Assembly (NCBI RefSeq): GCF_035046505.1
Contig: NC_089821.1
Coordinates: 56,328,256-56,392,255 of the forward strand
Direction of reading: 5' to 3'
From: Tiliqua scincoides
Lineage: Eukaryota; Chordata; Lepidosauria; Squamata; Scincidae
Length of the DNA stretch: 64,000 nucleotides
A program made the position numbers and the translations under genes. Below, piece after piece: positions 24,440-37,212 of this stretch. Every line of letters begins with the position of its first letter. The stretch's first letter is position 1. Below the pieces are notes generated by a model. The model ran no database searches. It was not told the DNA's origin and was given only the letters and a program-made list of their open reading frames with translations.

Positions 24440-26623
24440 TTACAGTGATAATTATAGCTTGTCTATTACTGCTGTTTTGTAAGGAAGCTGCAACACCCAC
24501 TATAAAACAATTGTTTCTCAGCATTTATAGGCAGGTGATTGAATATTAGTCACCAGCAGGGGAGTTACAAGAGACATTTGGAAAAAGCCAAACCCTCATT
24601 GTACTAATCTTATAATTATAATCTTATGAGATGGTAGATCAGCAAGGTTAGGATCCAATTTTTTCTTTATTTCATGATTTCCGTAAGGGAAAAAAAAGAA
24701 GAAGCTTGATTCTAGAATCAAGTATATAATCTAGAAAAGGTTATCTTTTCCCTGCATCCAGTCAGTCTGATCTGTGCCACAAAACAGACCATACAACAGA
24801 CAGACCTGCCATACAACAGACCTCTGGAAAAGACAAGAGTGCATGTTCTCCTTAAATTATCACTAAAAGGTTGCTAGAGTAAGAACCCATTCTATCCTTT
24901 CCCTCCACTGATGCAGTCACACACAAAAACGAGTGCGCTGTAACAAGTGGGGGGGGGGGTGGATTGTGAGGTTTAAGAGGGGAAAGAGTAATTAAGCTTC
25001 TGTAAGTCTCCTGTTCCACCATGGACCTCCTCAGACTTGTGCCAACTCTAGCTGGTGAAAGACCGACAAAGAGGGTGGTGACATCGGTGCAATTTTAAAC
25101 TGTAAATACATCTATTTGAAAACTTGAAACTTTGAAAACCTATAATCTCCTTTACAAGTTCCTTTACTGTTTGTATACATTTCCATGGACTATTCTAGAT
25201 CTCAAGAGATGACAGATTCTTCATGTGAGAGCCATCAGTTACCATTCCACAAGTTATATTGTTAAGGACAACTCCATTTAGCCATCCCTTCCCATCCTTG
25301 TGGTCAAGTGGGGCTATATAGATACCAGCTTACTGAACTGTCTATTTCTTGTACTGACCTTCTTATGTATAGAGTATGCCTTCTTATATATACTGGTTGC
25401 TGTGCTTCCTCTTACGTATGCATATACTAGAATTCTGGCATAAGAATTCTGTAAGGGGAAGAAAGCACATACAGACCCATTACCTGTGAGTCCATTCCAG
25501 AATTTTTATCTACCTCTTTTTTTCCTTATATGGGCTACACTCTGAATGATAGAGTTCAAGTGAGGGGAAACTTGCCCTTTTTTCTGCCTTTGAGGCCCTC
25601 AGTATTGGGTAGGGGCAGTAATTCTCATCCCAGTAATGCCCCTTAGCCTTCTCCCATGCAAGACTAGATGCAGTTGATGTTTTGTTTCTTATGTAAGCTA
25701 TATCAAGGATGAAACAGAATTGAAGGGTTGTGATCTTGGATCAGTGATTAATAATGTACACAAGCACTGTGTATTTCTGCAATATATAGTGTTAAGAGAA
25801 GCTTTAGTTGACTGCTGGAGCTTCTGTCAGTGTTTTGCTCAATAAATATACATTTGTCTTTCCCATCTTACTAAAAAGCTACACTTCCAGAATGAGGTTA
25901 TTGCCTTTGATAGCACTTTAGCTACAGTTTTTTTTTTCCCCTGACAAAATGTTGACACTTATCTCAGATAGCACTGGAAGTGCTGCAAAAGTGTCACAGG
26001 CACATGCTCGATATTATTTGTGATATGACCCATATCTTCCTCCACCTGCACAATTTTATATACCTTTGTTTTGGCCTTCTTGTTCTTTTTCAAATAAGAG
26101 TGCATACAAATGTATAGAACGTTTGTGATCAGCCTGCTGTGGAAACACACTCACATATCAAAACATCTTCCTGTCACTCTGAATTGTGTTTAGAGGAAAT
26201 CTGTTTTTCTAAATTTTAGCAGGCCCTTGTGCCCATCAAGAACCCACATTTCCCCACGACTATTGGGAAAGGGCTCTTCAGAGCATAGACTGATGGATCT
26301 TTGTGCCAGTCCTTAAAACTATCTCCCACTTTTTTGGGGGGGAAGGAGCATTTTTTAAATGTGCAATTAAAAAAAAAGTACTAACTAAAGATATGAGCAG
26401 AAAGTGATACAAAATGTTGAAAAACAATGTAAAGAGTCCACCTGAAGTATTGAAGGGGAACCCCATTTGATCAGGGATTGTACATGTGTCATTCAGGAAT
26501 GAAGGTAAGGAAAATAGAACCTGCACCCTCTCCTGCTTGACACACCTATATGTGCACCCTCACATTTCTAGAGGCTGTGGACCTGCCTCCCGTTTTTCTG
26601 TAGAATTCCAGCATAAGGAAACT
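24440..26623 (+). other. Intronic sequence without recognised features
   Basis: AT-rich sequence. A G run at about 24950 and short homopolymers are the only distinctive items. No exon or element could be supported. Confidence 0.45.
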
Positions 26624-26800
26624 GAGGGCCCAATCCAACTTTCAGCACTGGTGCAGCTTCAATGCAACCCGGAGGTGAGGGAACAAAAGTTTCCATACCT
26701 TGAGGAGGCCTCTGTAACTGTTGCCCCATCGCAATGTGCAATGTGCACCCCACTGGCACGGCTGCACCGGCATTGGAAAATTGGATAGGATTGGGCCCTG
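26624..26800. mobile_element. MITE of the CAATCCTAAC family
   Basis: Termini gggcccaatcc and ggattgggccc are perfect inverted repeats. Core motifs aggtgagggaacaaaag and ttgaggaggcctct match the other members. Confidence 0.8.
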
Positions 26801-27995
26801 GGTTTGTTTGTTTGTTTTTAAGTAGTAAATATCAGCAAGAGTGGCTCTCCATTTTTTGGAAGTTATATTTTTAGCTATGCTGTAGAGCAGACTGAGTCAC
26901 ATGTCTCAACCCCCCCAAAAAAGCCAAGAGTAGAATGACTATTCCCTCTTCCCCCATATATCACATGTGGACAGAATATAGTGCTACTTGTCATAAATGG
27001 AGGTGTGAAAGCATTACTCAGAGGATTACACAAAGCATTACGCATGCAACTGGGGCATATTTGGACAGATTGTGAAGAACGGTGTTAAGCATAAAGTAGA
27101 TATTGTTTGCCTCTCTCAATTGTAAAGTAATGCATTGAGGTCTGGTGAGTGTGGAACAACAGCCTCACAAATACTATTTTGAATGGTTTCGTATGTCAGG
27201 TGTCTCCATGAAACTAGCTGTTTAAGTGCAACAGCTTGCTGCACCAACTAAGATTTAAAAAGTAAACAATGATACAGAGACAATTTTGTTTAGCACCACA
27301 ATACACATGGCAAGCCACTGCATGAAAACAACATGTCATGTAGACAGACAGTGCAGGGATCAATTTAAACTAACAGCCCCCTCTACAGGCAAATGTTCCA
27401 TGTGCCCTGGCCCTTGGGTAAGGATCAGGACCTGAATGTTGTTCCCTGTGGCATCTGCGTTGTGCTTCAAAGAGAGGAGGGGATAGGCAGGGCAAGGTAA
27501 AGCATGTTTATTTAGAAGCAAGTCCCACTCAGTTCTTTAGGACTTGCTTTCTAGCACAGGGTGTATAGATCTATGACTCTGCAGCGTCTTCTCTGAAATA
27601 AGAGATTGCATCTCTTGAACTTGTAGGTGGATGGGTGAGTAGGTGGCAGTCAATTCTCAGTGAAGAAACAGCCACCAGGTTCTCATGGTTTTCTCTTTGA
27701 AGACATTGAAAAACATCAAGATTGCCTCATAAGTAGAGGCGGATGAGTCAAGGATGATAATCACCACAGAGATGGGGCTGTACATGCATAGTCAAAGATT
27801 CAGAGAGTTCATGGCAGTTAAGATAGATAAAATGGGGGCTTCAGCTGTAGAAGGTGAGGCTCAGAAACTTGGTCTAGGAGGGCATCTTAACTGTTGGGGG
27901 GGAGGAAGCAAAGGCATGACAAAGGCAAAGGTTCAAGGGGAGCAGGGCACATAAGCTAAGAGAGCATCTCCATACCAACATGTAAGGCTACTAAT

Positions 27996-28083
27996 GTTGC
28001 AATCTTATCCATATTTACCTGGGGTAAACCCCATTGACTATAATGGGACTTAGGTCTGAGTAGACATGCATAGGACTGGGCTA
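27996..28083. mobile_element. 90-bp palindromic MITE (gtaagyccca family)
   Basis: taaaccccattgactataat and gggacttaggtctgagtaga form the palindromic core, ending gcataggactgggct. Confidence 0.75.
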
Positions 28084-29629
28084 TGAGACACACTTACACA
28101 CTTTCCCTTGTTACAGGGCCTGGACAGATTGGACAGGGCACAGGCTGCTTCTGACTTGACCAGACTTCTTGCCAGGTTAGCGGAGCTGGTTCTTTGGGCC
28201 CTGGCAATCATTCAACATTTTTGACCTCTGGTGCTGTCCATGGTGGTAGAGGCAGCTTTAAGTCTGTTTAGGCTCTGAGCAACACTGAATTCACGAACCA
28301 GTTTAGTCCCAGTGATTCAGTTAAATAAGACTCCTCAAAAGCTTTTCCACTTTGCTGACTTGTGAGCTGGAAAGGCTATGTATAACTGGGAAAGCAGGTG
28401 AAGAGCTTTCTATTCTGCTTTATATGTAGGGGAAGAAGAAAATGAGAAAGTAGAATTCCATGTAGCATGTACAAAGAGAAAGAAATCCACTACATTCTGA
28501 TGATGCAAAATTCAGTCTGATCAATGCTGCAGTTACTGTAATGCTGGATTAAGCTGACCAGTTTCCTGTACAATTGCATATCTCATAGATGTAGTCAGAA
28601 AAGAGGTGTTTGTCAAAAGCTGTATCCAGAAAGGATTTAACTATATAAAAAGCATTCTAAGTTTAGGATTTATATAGCGTAGAATACACTCCATGGCTGC
28701 AGTGGCTTACTATGGGCAATTTGGTTACATGCAGTACGATCAGGACTTTGTGAACACCAGTCTGGTGTATTCCGTAATTTTGTACAGCCACGATAGATCA
28801 TGCTAAAATTAGAATCATGGATCTCAACTTTCATTTTTTAAAATGCAAGTTTATAGTCCATATGGCTGTGAAGATAGCCTTGAAAGTGTGCAAGCAGTGC
28901 CCAGTGGAGGAGGGCAGCTGAATAGGACTTCCAATTCAAGGATCTATGTTGCTTGTCATGACTAGCAGAAGTAGAATTAATTTTGCAAAAAGAAAAGAAA
29001 AACCAAGCTAAATACGCTTAATTTCCATACATTGCACAAGTTTCTTTGTGCAAATTTGGGTTACTTTGGCACCAAATTCTGATATCTTTTTCCTTTTGAA
29101 GAGTCCTGAACATGCTGGGCAAAAATCTTGTACCTATCTTCTTTTTTGTGGATGGTAATTAGGCTGATGCTCATCTCCTCCATCTTTTATAATGCTAAAG
29201 TTAACTTGCATCGGCATGTACAGGATACAAACAGTATGATGTTACTGTGGAGTAAAGACATTAGTTCTACTTATACTTCCATACATTGCTGCAGCATTTT
29301 ATCACCGGCTTCTGGTTCATTTTTATGGAATAAGATTATTTATTCTGTTCTCACAATCTTAACTGTTGACTCACTGTGGTAATGATTGTAAAAAAGCATT
29401 TAAATAAATTATACAGTATTATGATTTCTCAGTTAAAAAAAGAAACTTCAACATACACAGTCATCTAAATCAAAACATACCTTATGAAAATTGCAAGTAA
29501 AGTTCATAATATTTCAAAGTTCATAAACACATGGATCTGTAAAATCTAAAGGAAAAGAAAAAAAGTCATGGAGAAAAAGCAAAGGAAACAAGCTGTTCCT
29601 TTAAAAAGAACACCCTCGCAACAATATTC
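28084..29629 (+). other. Intronic sequence without recognised features
   Basis: No exon, repeat or element could be supported here. Confidence 0.45.
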
Positions 29630-30090
29630 CAGAGGTGGGCAAACATTTCGACAGAAGGGCCACAACATCTCTCTGACACTGTGTCGGGGGCCAGGAAAAT
29701 TAATTTACATTTCAAATTTGAATAAATTTACATAAATGAATACATTAGAGATGGAACTTACATGAACGAATGGATTTCACTGAGCTTATTTATAAGACAC
29801 ATGAAAACTATAATACAGGTATGTAGAATCACACTAGAACTATGAACTGTTTGCCAGGCACAGTGAAAACAGGCCAAACCAGAAACACATGGAGACATAA
29901 GTTGTTCAGAGGCAATGGGGGCAGGATTAAAATAATGCCCAGGGAAAAACAGAAAACACATGGAGACGATAAAAGGCCTTGTTCTAACTTGGCCCGCAGC
30001 TCATGTCTAGTGGTTGTGACTGGCAGTAGCAGGCCAGTCTCTGATGGACCAGAGGCTCATGTCCCCTGGGTCGGGGTTTGCCCACCCCTG
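29630..30090. mobile_element. hAT-like MITE (gggtgggcaaac family), second copy
   Basis: Ends cagaggtgggcaaac and gtttgcccacccctg are inverted repeats, and the internal phrase ctctctgacactgtgtcggg is shared with 23494-23974. The flanking octamers caatattc and ctcaactc are poorly matched, so the duplication has decayed or an end is misplaced. Confidence 0.8.
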
Positions 30091-30439
30091 CTCAACTCTA
30101 CAATGCAGGAAAGGTGTACCAATAAAGAGAAACCTCAACATACACCATAACCCAAATCAAAATTTACTAAACAAAATACCTCATGAAAACAACTAGTTTC
30201 ATGACAGATTGAGCTGAATCAAGTCAGGTGCTCACTGACAACATAGTATGTGCTTTTTACAGCACTGCTATAAACGCAAGACCCCATTCCTTACCTCTGA
30301 TAACTGGGGAGAGATAATGCATGACTCAGAAACAGGAACAGGGGTTTGCAGAGTGAGTAGAATGGAGCAGGGCAAAATTCTAGAGGAAATGTATATAAGG
30401 CAGTCAAAGGCAGGGACATTCGGCAGACAGATGGAGGGG

Positions 30440-30600
30440 AAATTTGAGTTTGGTACAAATGAGTGTATGGCAATGACAAGAGAAGATTATGCATTTCTCT
30501 CCTACTTGTGAGCTTCTTAGTAGCATCTGGTTAGCCACTGTGCAAGCCAGGATGTGGGACTAAGTGCACATTTTGCCTGATCCAGCAGGACTCTGATTTT
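30440..30600 (+). mobile_element. CR1-related LINE 3' UTR, decayed
   Basis: Resembles 24205-24439: ctctcctacttgtgagcttc, and ttgcctgatccagcaggact near the end. No tandem tail remains. Confidence 0.5.
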
Positions 30601-31089
30601 GGATGTGCACAACCATACCCCATAAGACACATGGCAAATCCCCTAATAGCCTGCATGACAGACCACAGAAACCATGGGAGTCAGCATGGGTGGCAGATTC
30701 CACATGGCAGGAAAACACAAAACAAATAACATGCAATATAAAGTACCTCCCCCCTACACTTCCAGGGGTGTTCCAAGCATTCATCTAACCAGGAGCAGGA
30801 AAAGCTCCCAAGAAGCCTCAGAGAGATGGAAGGAGACCAAGAGAAAGGGCTCAGACATCCATCCTGCGCTGTCTGGTGTTGAAAACCTAGTGGTCCTTGA
30901 AGCAGAGACAAGGAATTGGAAGCTAATAAATAATCCAAGGAAGCCAAGAAATGGTTTTGAAAGAGTGGGCAGTCTGTGCAGATGGGTTTTGAAAGCAGGA
31001 GAGGGAAATGAGCTGTAGTGGGGAATAGGCACAGTACAGGCAAGTTTTCTTCAGCTATAGTTACCCTGAGAGGCATTTGCACATTTGGA

Positions 31090-31560
31090 ATGGTCATGGG
31101 AGCAGAATTGTAAGATCTACCCATTATAAAGTGGAGCACCTACTGTTTCATGTGCCGCTAGGAATGTTGTCCTGCAGAATTTTAGTAAATAGCTTACTAA
31201 AGATGTGTTCTTCAGTGCAAATGCTTGTCTGTAATAAGCAAAGAGGACTCCCCCTACCATTTCAGGTTGGTCCTTTGCAGAAGACAGAACTATGGAATTC
31301 ATTGCCACAATATGTGGCAATGGACACGACTTCAAATTATTTCAGTAGACGAATCTGTGGAGAACCTATCAGTGGCTCCTAGCCCTGAAATCTAAAAATG
31401 GAACCTCTGTTTAAAAACAATATATCTAGGCTGTATCCAATCATTGATGACAAATAATGGGGTGACTGTCTCTATCATGTTCTGCTTGTGAGTTTTCCAG
31501 TAAGCTTTGCTGGCCACCCTTTCAGACAAAATGCCAGAACAAATGGACTCTTCTTCCAGT
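31090..31560 (+). mobile_element. Decayed CR1-like LINE 3' end
   Basis: The phrase actatggaattcattgccac encodes the WNSLP-type motif of CR1 C-termini, followed by a diverged 3' UTR with ctgcttgtgagttttcc. No long open frame remains. Boundaries approximate. Confidence 0.45.
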
Positions 31561-31633
31561 CAGCAAGGTCAGTCTTATCAGTATTCTACCTGGACTGCCT
31601 GTCTGCATAGAAGATGGGGACAACAGCAGGAAA

Positions 31634-31673
31634 GCACTGTTTGGGCAATCCATGCACTGTTTGGGCAAACCAT
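31634..31673. repeat. 20-bp tandem duplication
   Basis: gcactgtttgggcaatccat is followed directly by gcactgtttgggcaaaccat, one mismatch. Confidence 0.9.
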
Positions 31674-32399
31674 GCTGCAGCTTTAGTGCAGGGAGGTTGG
31701 CCTCTATCTCATTTGTCTCTTCTTTTTCAGGAGACTTCTCTTTCAACACTAAGGCATTGAACTGGAAGGGACAGCGGCTCTCATGTAGATGTGCCTTTGC
31801 ATTTTAAGTAGGATGTAAATTCATCAGATGAGATCTGATAGTTTTATTCTGCTTGCTGATCTTGTTTGAAAATCACACCAAAGGCTACATAATGGAAACT
31901 AGATTCCCAGAGCTGCAACTTTAATTCATTTAGTAAATGGCACCTTTTCAGAAAGTGTAGGTCTGGTTTTGAATTCTGTGCACATATACAATCTGGATAG
32001 GAGCCCCATGGAACCCTTTGGCCTAAGGAGGCTGTGCCTCAGCTACCCATCTCATATGCTTTGCCTCATGAAAACTTTACAAAGATAAATATATTGGTCA
32101 GCTTTTCTGAGAATTGGTAAGAGTCCCACATAAGTAACAGATTATTTGAAGTCATTTTAGAAAAAGAGAGGATTATAAAAATAACTCTCAACTCATTTTG
32201 CACAGTACATACAAAAGTGTATCCAAGATCATAAGAGTGCTTATTTCAAAATATCAACCTCATGAATTCAGTGTTGTGAAGTACCTCAGTATCAAGTAAG
32301 GTTGGTGGCTTGAGACCTTATGAACACTTTGACTGTTCTCAAGAGACTCCAGTTTGAAAAGCTGAGGATGGTTCACTATCTTGGGTCTATATACACTAC

Positions 32400-32890
32400 T
32401 GCAATCCAACTTCTTACTTGGATAGGGAGATGGGACAACAGATGCACTGGCTACCTATTACCTTATGAGAGCTGCCGGTTTTAATCTATGTAGACTTTCA
32501 TAGTCTTTTATATCTCTCCCATAATCAGCCTCCTGACCATTTCAGTTTATCCAGAGGCCAGCTCAAAGTCCTATGAGAGATAGGAGAACAGTGATGGACC
32601 TACCTCCTTGGTAATGGCCCCCAAATCCTAGAATATGCTCTCCCATGAGATCCACCTTTGCTTGTTTAAATTAAACATGTATTTTGTTTAAAATGCTAAT
32701 TCCCTGTTAGGGTGTTTCTGAAGAGTTTCTCTTGTTGAGGCAGATTTTCCTGAGCATCTTGTGACTGGTATTGTGTGGGGTGAGCTGGTCTTTTCTTTTT
32801 CTTTTTAGTGTAGTTGTTGGTTGTGACTATCTTGTTTTAATGATTTTTGCATCAGGACTTCTTATAAATGAATTTTATAAGATTAGGTGG
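32400..32890 (+). mobile_element. Old L2-like LINE 3' end
   Basis: cagatgcactggctacctat encodes the MHWLP-type motif seen near the end of L2-group proteins. A decayed coding remnant and 3' UTR follow. No open frame remains. Confidence 0.4.
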
Positions 32891-33823
32891 AATAAAAATG
32901 TTTCATAAGTAAAGTGTGGACTCCATGCATCTGGGGGTCCCCTTCTCCTTTTGTGAGAAAGAGAATGATGCTTACAGAACCCCTATGTGTTCACTGAGCA
33001 TTTCCCTTCCAAGAGGAGCAAGAGAAGTCCTTATATATGTGCAGCTTTGAGTCCATAGGAGTTTGTTCCAACATTCTATAGAGTTGTTATCCCAAGTGGG
33101 AATTGCTACACTTATCTCTAGAGTTATTCCAGGTAAAAGGAGACAATAGACAACAATACTGCATTGGAGAAGACTGAGGATATTCCAGTAGCCTATCTCC
33201 TGCCCACTGATTGCAACTGTTCCTCTAGCAAATGCTGCAGAAACATAATATGTGCATAGCCTTTGGGACAAGGGATCTATACTGCCAGGAAAATAATGCG
33301 TCTTCCTGGTGAGAGTACAATTCCAACATCTCCTTTATAGATCCATATAAAACAGCAGCTAACAGAGAGGAGAGGCGCAGCAACACAAGGCCAGTGAAAC
33401 CAGAAAGATAGTTGCAAAATGCTGCTGACCAAGAGCTGTGTTTAACAAAAGGCTCAGCTATATACCCTGTAACAGACCTCACTGCAATTGGTATGTTATA
33501 CCATGAATTGCACTGAAATTGGAAGTCTGTTTTTCCAAACCACCTAGATTACTACTAAACAATAAACTCCAAGAGACTGAACAGTCATTGTCTCAAAACA
33601 GATTTTGTGTCATTGTCTTTCTAGCTGTGTGAAGTCTGAGCATCCTAGGGTGGCCAACTGCAAAAGATGGCACAACACCTGTAGTTTTACAAGTTGTACA
33701 AAAGAGGGAATTGTTCAAGGGAAGCTTGTCTCATTCCTACCTGACCAACTGTAGCTGCTGAAATGTCCTTTTCTGTACAATTGTTAATGTGGAGTCCCAT
33801 CCTTTGGGTGCCCTAAGACACTC
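32891..33823 (+). other. Intronic sequence without recognised features
   Basis: Short overlapping open frames only. Nothing supported. Confidence 0.4.
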
Positions 33824-34003
33824 AGGGCACAATCCTAACCCACTTTCCAGCACTGGCATAGCTGTGCCAGTGGGGCATGTGCTGCATCCTGCAGTTGGGG
33901 AGCAGTCACGGAGGCATCATCAAGGGATGGCAATGTTTTTTCCCTTACCCATATGTTGCATTGCCCTTTTGTCGGTGCTGGAAAGTGGGTAGGATTGTGC
34001 CCT
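33824..34003. mobile_element. MITE of the CAATCCTAAC family
   Basis: agggcacaatcctaacccac and gtgggtaggattgtgccct are long inverted termini, extending inward through tttccagcac. A good reference copy for the family. Confidence 0.85.
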
Positions 34004-34588
34004 AATTCACATTTCCTGAAAGAAAATGCAGATCTGTAACTAGGCATCCATGCCAAATAGCATCGGTGGGAGATAGCAGTGCATTGCCATGGGTGCAGTA
34101 TTTTGGTCCTGTGTCAGAGAATTGTGTTGCTAAAAGGGGAGGGAGCAGGAGGAACGAGACCTGTGTAAACAGCCATTGCTGTGACAGGAGGAGGAGGCCT
34201 ATATTGCTTTAGCACGGATAGCCAGAAGGACTTGTACAAGCACTGAAGGTATTGTCAGCTTGATTAAAGAGTGCCTGCCTTTTCTGTAATAATTCCTGCT
34301 GATACTCTGCATCATATCACAAACCATTAAAGTGTTCAGTGTGCCAGATAAGCTTCAAAACAATAGGAAGAGGAGAAAAGGAGTAATGTGATGAAAGGGT
34401 GGTGAGGGGAGGGTGGAAAGGGATGACAAAGATATTATAGATCAAAAAGGGGGAAAATTTCATTCTGGTGTTCCTGGTAGATGCAAGTTCTAACACTTAG
34501 TTCGATGTCCTGCTTATCATAAACATCCTGCAAGAAATTAATGGACTGGAATGGGGGGAGGATGTGCACATGCACGCTGTCTCTCAAG

Positions 34589-34589
<1 letters not shown>

Positions 34590-34636
<47 letters not shown>

Positions 34637-34651
34637 CGAGAGAGAGAGAGT
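34590..34651. repeat. Compound (TG)n(GA)n microsatellite
   Basis: About 17 TG units run directly into about 13 GA units with one interruption. It creates a false His-Thr-rich open frame on the minus strand. Confidence 0.95.
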
Positions 34652-35046
34652 GCATGCTCTGAAGGTACTGTGTCCTTGTAGTTCCTAGGAACTTGTGCTG
34701 GGAGTTTGTCTGCTCATCACTGTAGAAATCAGGCCAGCAACAGTCTTGAAACAGTTTCAGAGATGGCATGAAGCTTGACTCAGCAACTGGGAAGACTGAT
34801 GTTGAAAAATCTGCTAAAAATCTTAGGTAGCAGCTTGTGGCAATGGAGAGAAAAGTGTATGTATATCCAAAGGGGAAGGAATGAGAAGGAAAATACTTCA
34901 AGGGCGAATAGGAGGAAAAGATTCCAGCAAGGGGACCAAGGGCTATTTCATACACTATTCTGCCATTATGACAGTTTTCTGTCATAAACTGGGTTTGCCA
35001 TTGAGTGTGCACTTGATGGGAAACTGCACAATGGAGAGAGGTGAAA

Positions 35047-36141
35047 AGCGGTTTACCCCAAGGATCTGTCCTGGGACCGGTGCTTTTCAACCTCTTCATA
35101 AATGACCTGGAGACAGGGGTGAGCAGTGAGGTGGCAAAGTTTGCAGATGACACCAAACTTTTCTGAGTGGTGAAGATCTCTCCAAACCGGCAGAATGGGC
35201 AGCAAAATGGCAGATACGTTTCAAGTGTAACGTTTAAGAGTAAGTTTAACGTTTCAAGTGTAAAGTCATGCACATTGGGGCAAAAAATCAAAACTTCACA
35301 TATAGGCTAATGGGTTCTGAGCTATCTGTGACAGATCAGGAGAGAGATCTTGGGGTGGTGGTGGACAGGTCGATGAAAGTGTCGACTCAATGTGCGGCGG
35401 CACTGAAGAAGGCCAATTCTATGCTTGGGATCATTAGAAAAGGTATTGAGAACAAAACGGCTAATATTATAATGCCGTTGTACAAATTGATGGTAAGGCC
35501 ACACCTGGAGTATTGTGTCCAGTTCTGGTCTCCACATCTCAAAAGGGACATAGTGGAAATGGAAAAGGTGCAAAAGAAAGCAACTAAGATGATTACTGGG
35601 CTGGAGCGCCTTCCTTATGAGGAAAGGCTACGGCGTTTGGGCCTCTTCAGCCTAGAAAAGAGACGGCTGAGGGGGGACATGATTGAGACATACAAAATTA
35701 TGCATGGGAAGGATAAAGTGGATAGAGAGATGCTCTTTACACTCTCACATAACACCAGAACCAGGGGACATCCACTAAAATTGAGTGTTGGGAGGGTTAG
35801 GACAGACAAAAGAAAATATTTCTTTACTCAGCGTGTGGTTGGTCTGTGGAACTCCTTGCCACAGGATGTGGTGATGGCATCTGGCCTGGATGCCTTTAAA
35901 AGGGGATTGGACAATTTCTGGAGGAAAAATCCATTATGGGGTACAAGCCATGATGTGTATGTGCAACCTCCTGATTTTAGAAATGGGCTATGTCAGAATG
36001 CCAGATGCAAGGGAGGGCACCAGGATGCAGGTCTCTTGTTATCTGGTGTGCTCCCTGGGGCATTTGGTGGGCTGCTGTGAGATACAGGAAGCTGGACTAG
36101 ATGGGCCTATGGCCTGATCCAGTGGGGCTGTTCTTATGTTT
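35047..36141 (+). mobile_element. CR1-type LINE, longest copy (copy 4)
   Basis: Encodes the end of the reverse transcriptase palm, [10 protein letters not shown] at about 35062 and the catalytic-motif sequence FADDTKLF at about 35140, then a stop at 35164. A small tandem duplication of acgtttcaagtgtaa (about 35216-35262) follows. An open frame from 35268 resumes with QERDLGVVVDRSMK and runs through VRPHLEYCVQFWSPHLKRD to the C-terminus. A one-base loss near 35910 (gacaatttctgg versus gacaagtttctgg in other copies) shifts the last residues. The 3' UTR ends in gttcttatgtt. 5' truncated. Confidence 0.9.
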
Positions 36142-36233
36142 TTAACCAGTTCTCGCTGTCTGATGAGAACATCTGCATGGCACATGTGCTGTCTCAGCCA
36201 CATATTACAGTTGTTTTAATTGTTCACGTAAAC

Positions 36234-36573
36234 CAGGGATTTCTAAACTTTTCGGCTGAAGGGCTGCATCAAATATCTGGTACAGTGTTGAGGGCCAGAA
36301 AAAAAATTAAATATAAAATTTAAATAAATACATTAAAGATGGAACTTAGATGAATGAATAAATGAATGGATGGACTCAAATGACCAGGATTTCTCCAAGA
36401 ACCAACACAGCCCAGCTTAAATGGACCCCCATTTCCCCACCCTACAAACATATCTCCAGTTGTGTTTGGTCAATTGGGCCAGAGGCTCTCAGGATCAGAG
36501 GCTGGCCACAGGCTGGATAGAGGCTCGCCGCAGGGCCACATCTGGTCCCTCGTCCAGGGTTTGAGGACCCCTG
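36234..36573. mobile_element. hAT-like MITE (gggtgggcaaac family), diverged copy
   Basis: Ends cagggatttctaaac and gtttgaggacccctg. Flanking octamers acgtaaac and acctaaac agree at 7 of 8 positions (36226-36233 and 36574-36581). Confidence 0.8.
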
Positions 36574-36830
36574 ACCTAAACAACAAAAAAATCTTAAGTG
36601 TATATCTAAAAATGTAATGTGTGAAACACCACATAATCCTATAACATGTTAATCAGGCAGAGTCAACTCCCTGCATAATTTCAGTGAACACATCATTAAG
36701 TGACCAATAACACTGGATGCTGATTGGAATGCATAAAACAGCCATCACTAGTGGAACACTAGAAAGCAGAACTTTTATATTACCTCTTGAACACAACACT
36801 TTTTGATGGAAGAAATTCATACCTCTAGTT

Positions 36831-37204
36831 CAGGGGTGCTCAATAGGTGGATCACGATCTACCAGTAGATCGCGAGGCAAAATGAGTAGATCGCTGAGTG
36901 CTGACCCCCCCCCCTTCAGGTGCCTCTGGGAGGAAACGCCGGGAGTAAGGCCCATTGTACTCAATGGGCCTTACTCCCAGGTAAGTGTGGCTAGGATTGC
37001 AGCCTCACAGCCTAATCCTAGGCATGTCTACTCAGGAGTAAGTCCTGTTATACTCAGTGGGGCTCAAGGTACACCAACATACATTGTACACATAAATGTT
37101 ATATGTTATGATGGCGCGAACATTGTAAAAAAGACTCTGGTAGATCTCCGGGCCTTGCTGGGTTTCAAAGTAGCTCTCGAGCCAAAAAAGTGTGAGCACC
37201 CCTG
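36831..37204. mobile_element. hAT-like MITE with perfect duplication and nested palindromic repeats
   Basis: Ends caggggtgctc and gagcacccctg are perfect 11-bp inverted repeats. Octamer ctctagtt flanks both sides exactly (36823-36830 and 37205-37212). Two pieces of the 90-bp palindromic MITE in opposite orientation lie inside at 36938-37072. The intact ends suggest one of the youngest insertions in the window. Confidence 0.93.
36938..37072. mobile_element. Two 90-bp-type palindromic MITE pieces, inverted to each other
   Basis: gggagtaaggcccattgtac and caatgggccttactcccagg, then cctaatcctaggcatgtcta and ggagtaagtcctgttatact. The two joined pieces read in opposite senses inside the hAT-like element. 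Confidence 0.7.
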
Positions 37205-37212
37205 CTCTAGTT

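Noticed and set aside
30681-31139. A 152-residue minus-strand open frame
   Set aside because: Overlaps another frame and a decayed repeat region. No splice or family support.
34584-35291. A 235-residue minus-strand open frame
   Set aside because: One end is the translated (TG)n microsatellite (His-Thr repeats) and part is antisense to the CR1 copy. No independent coding evidence.
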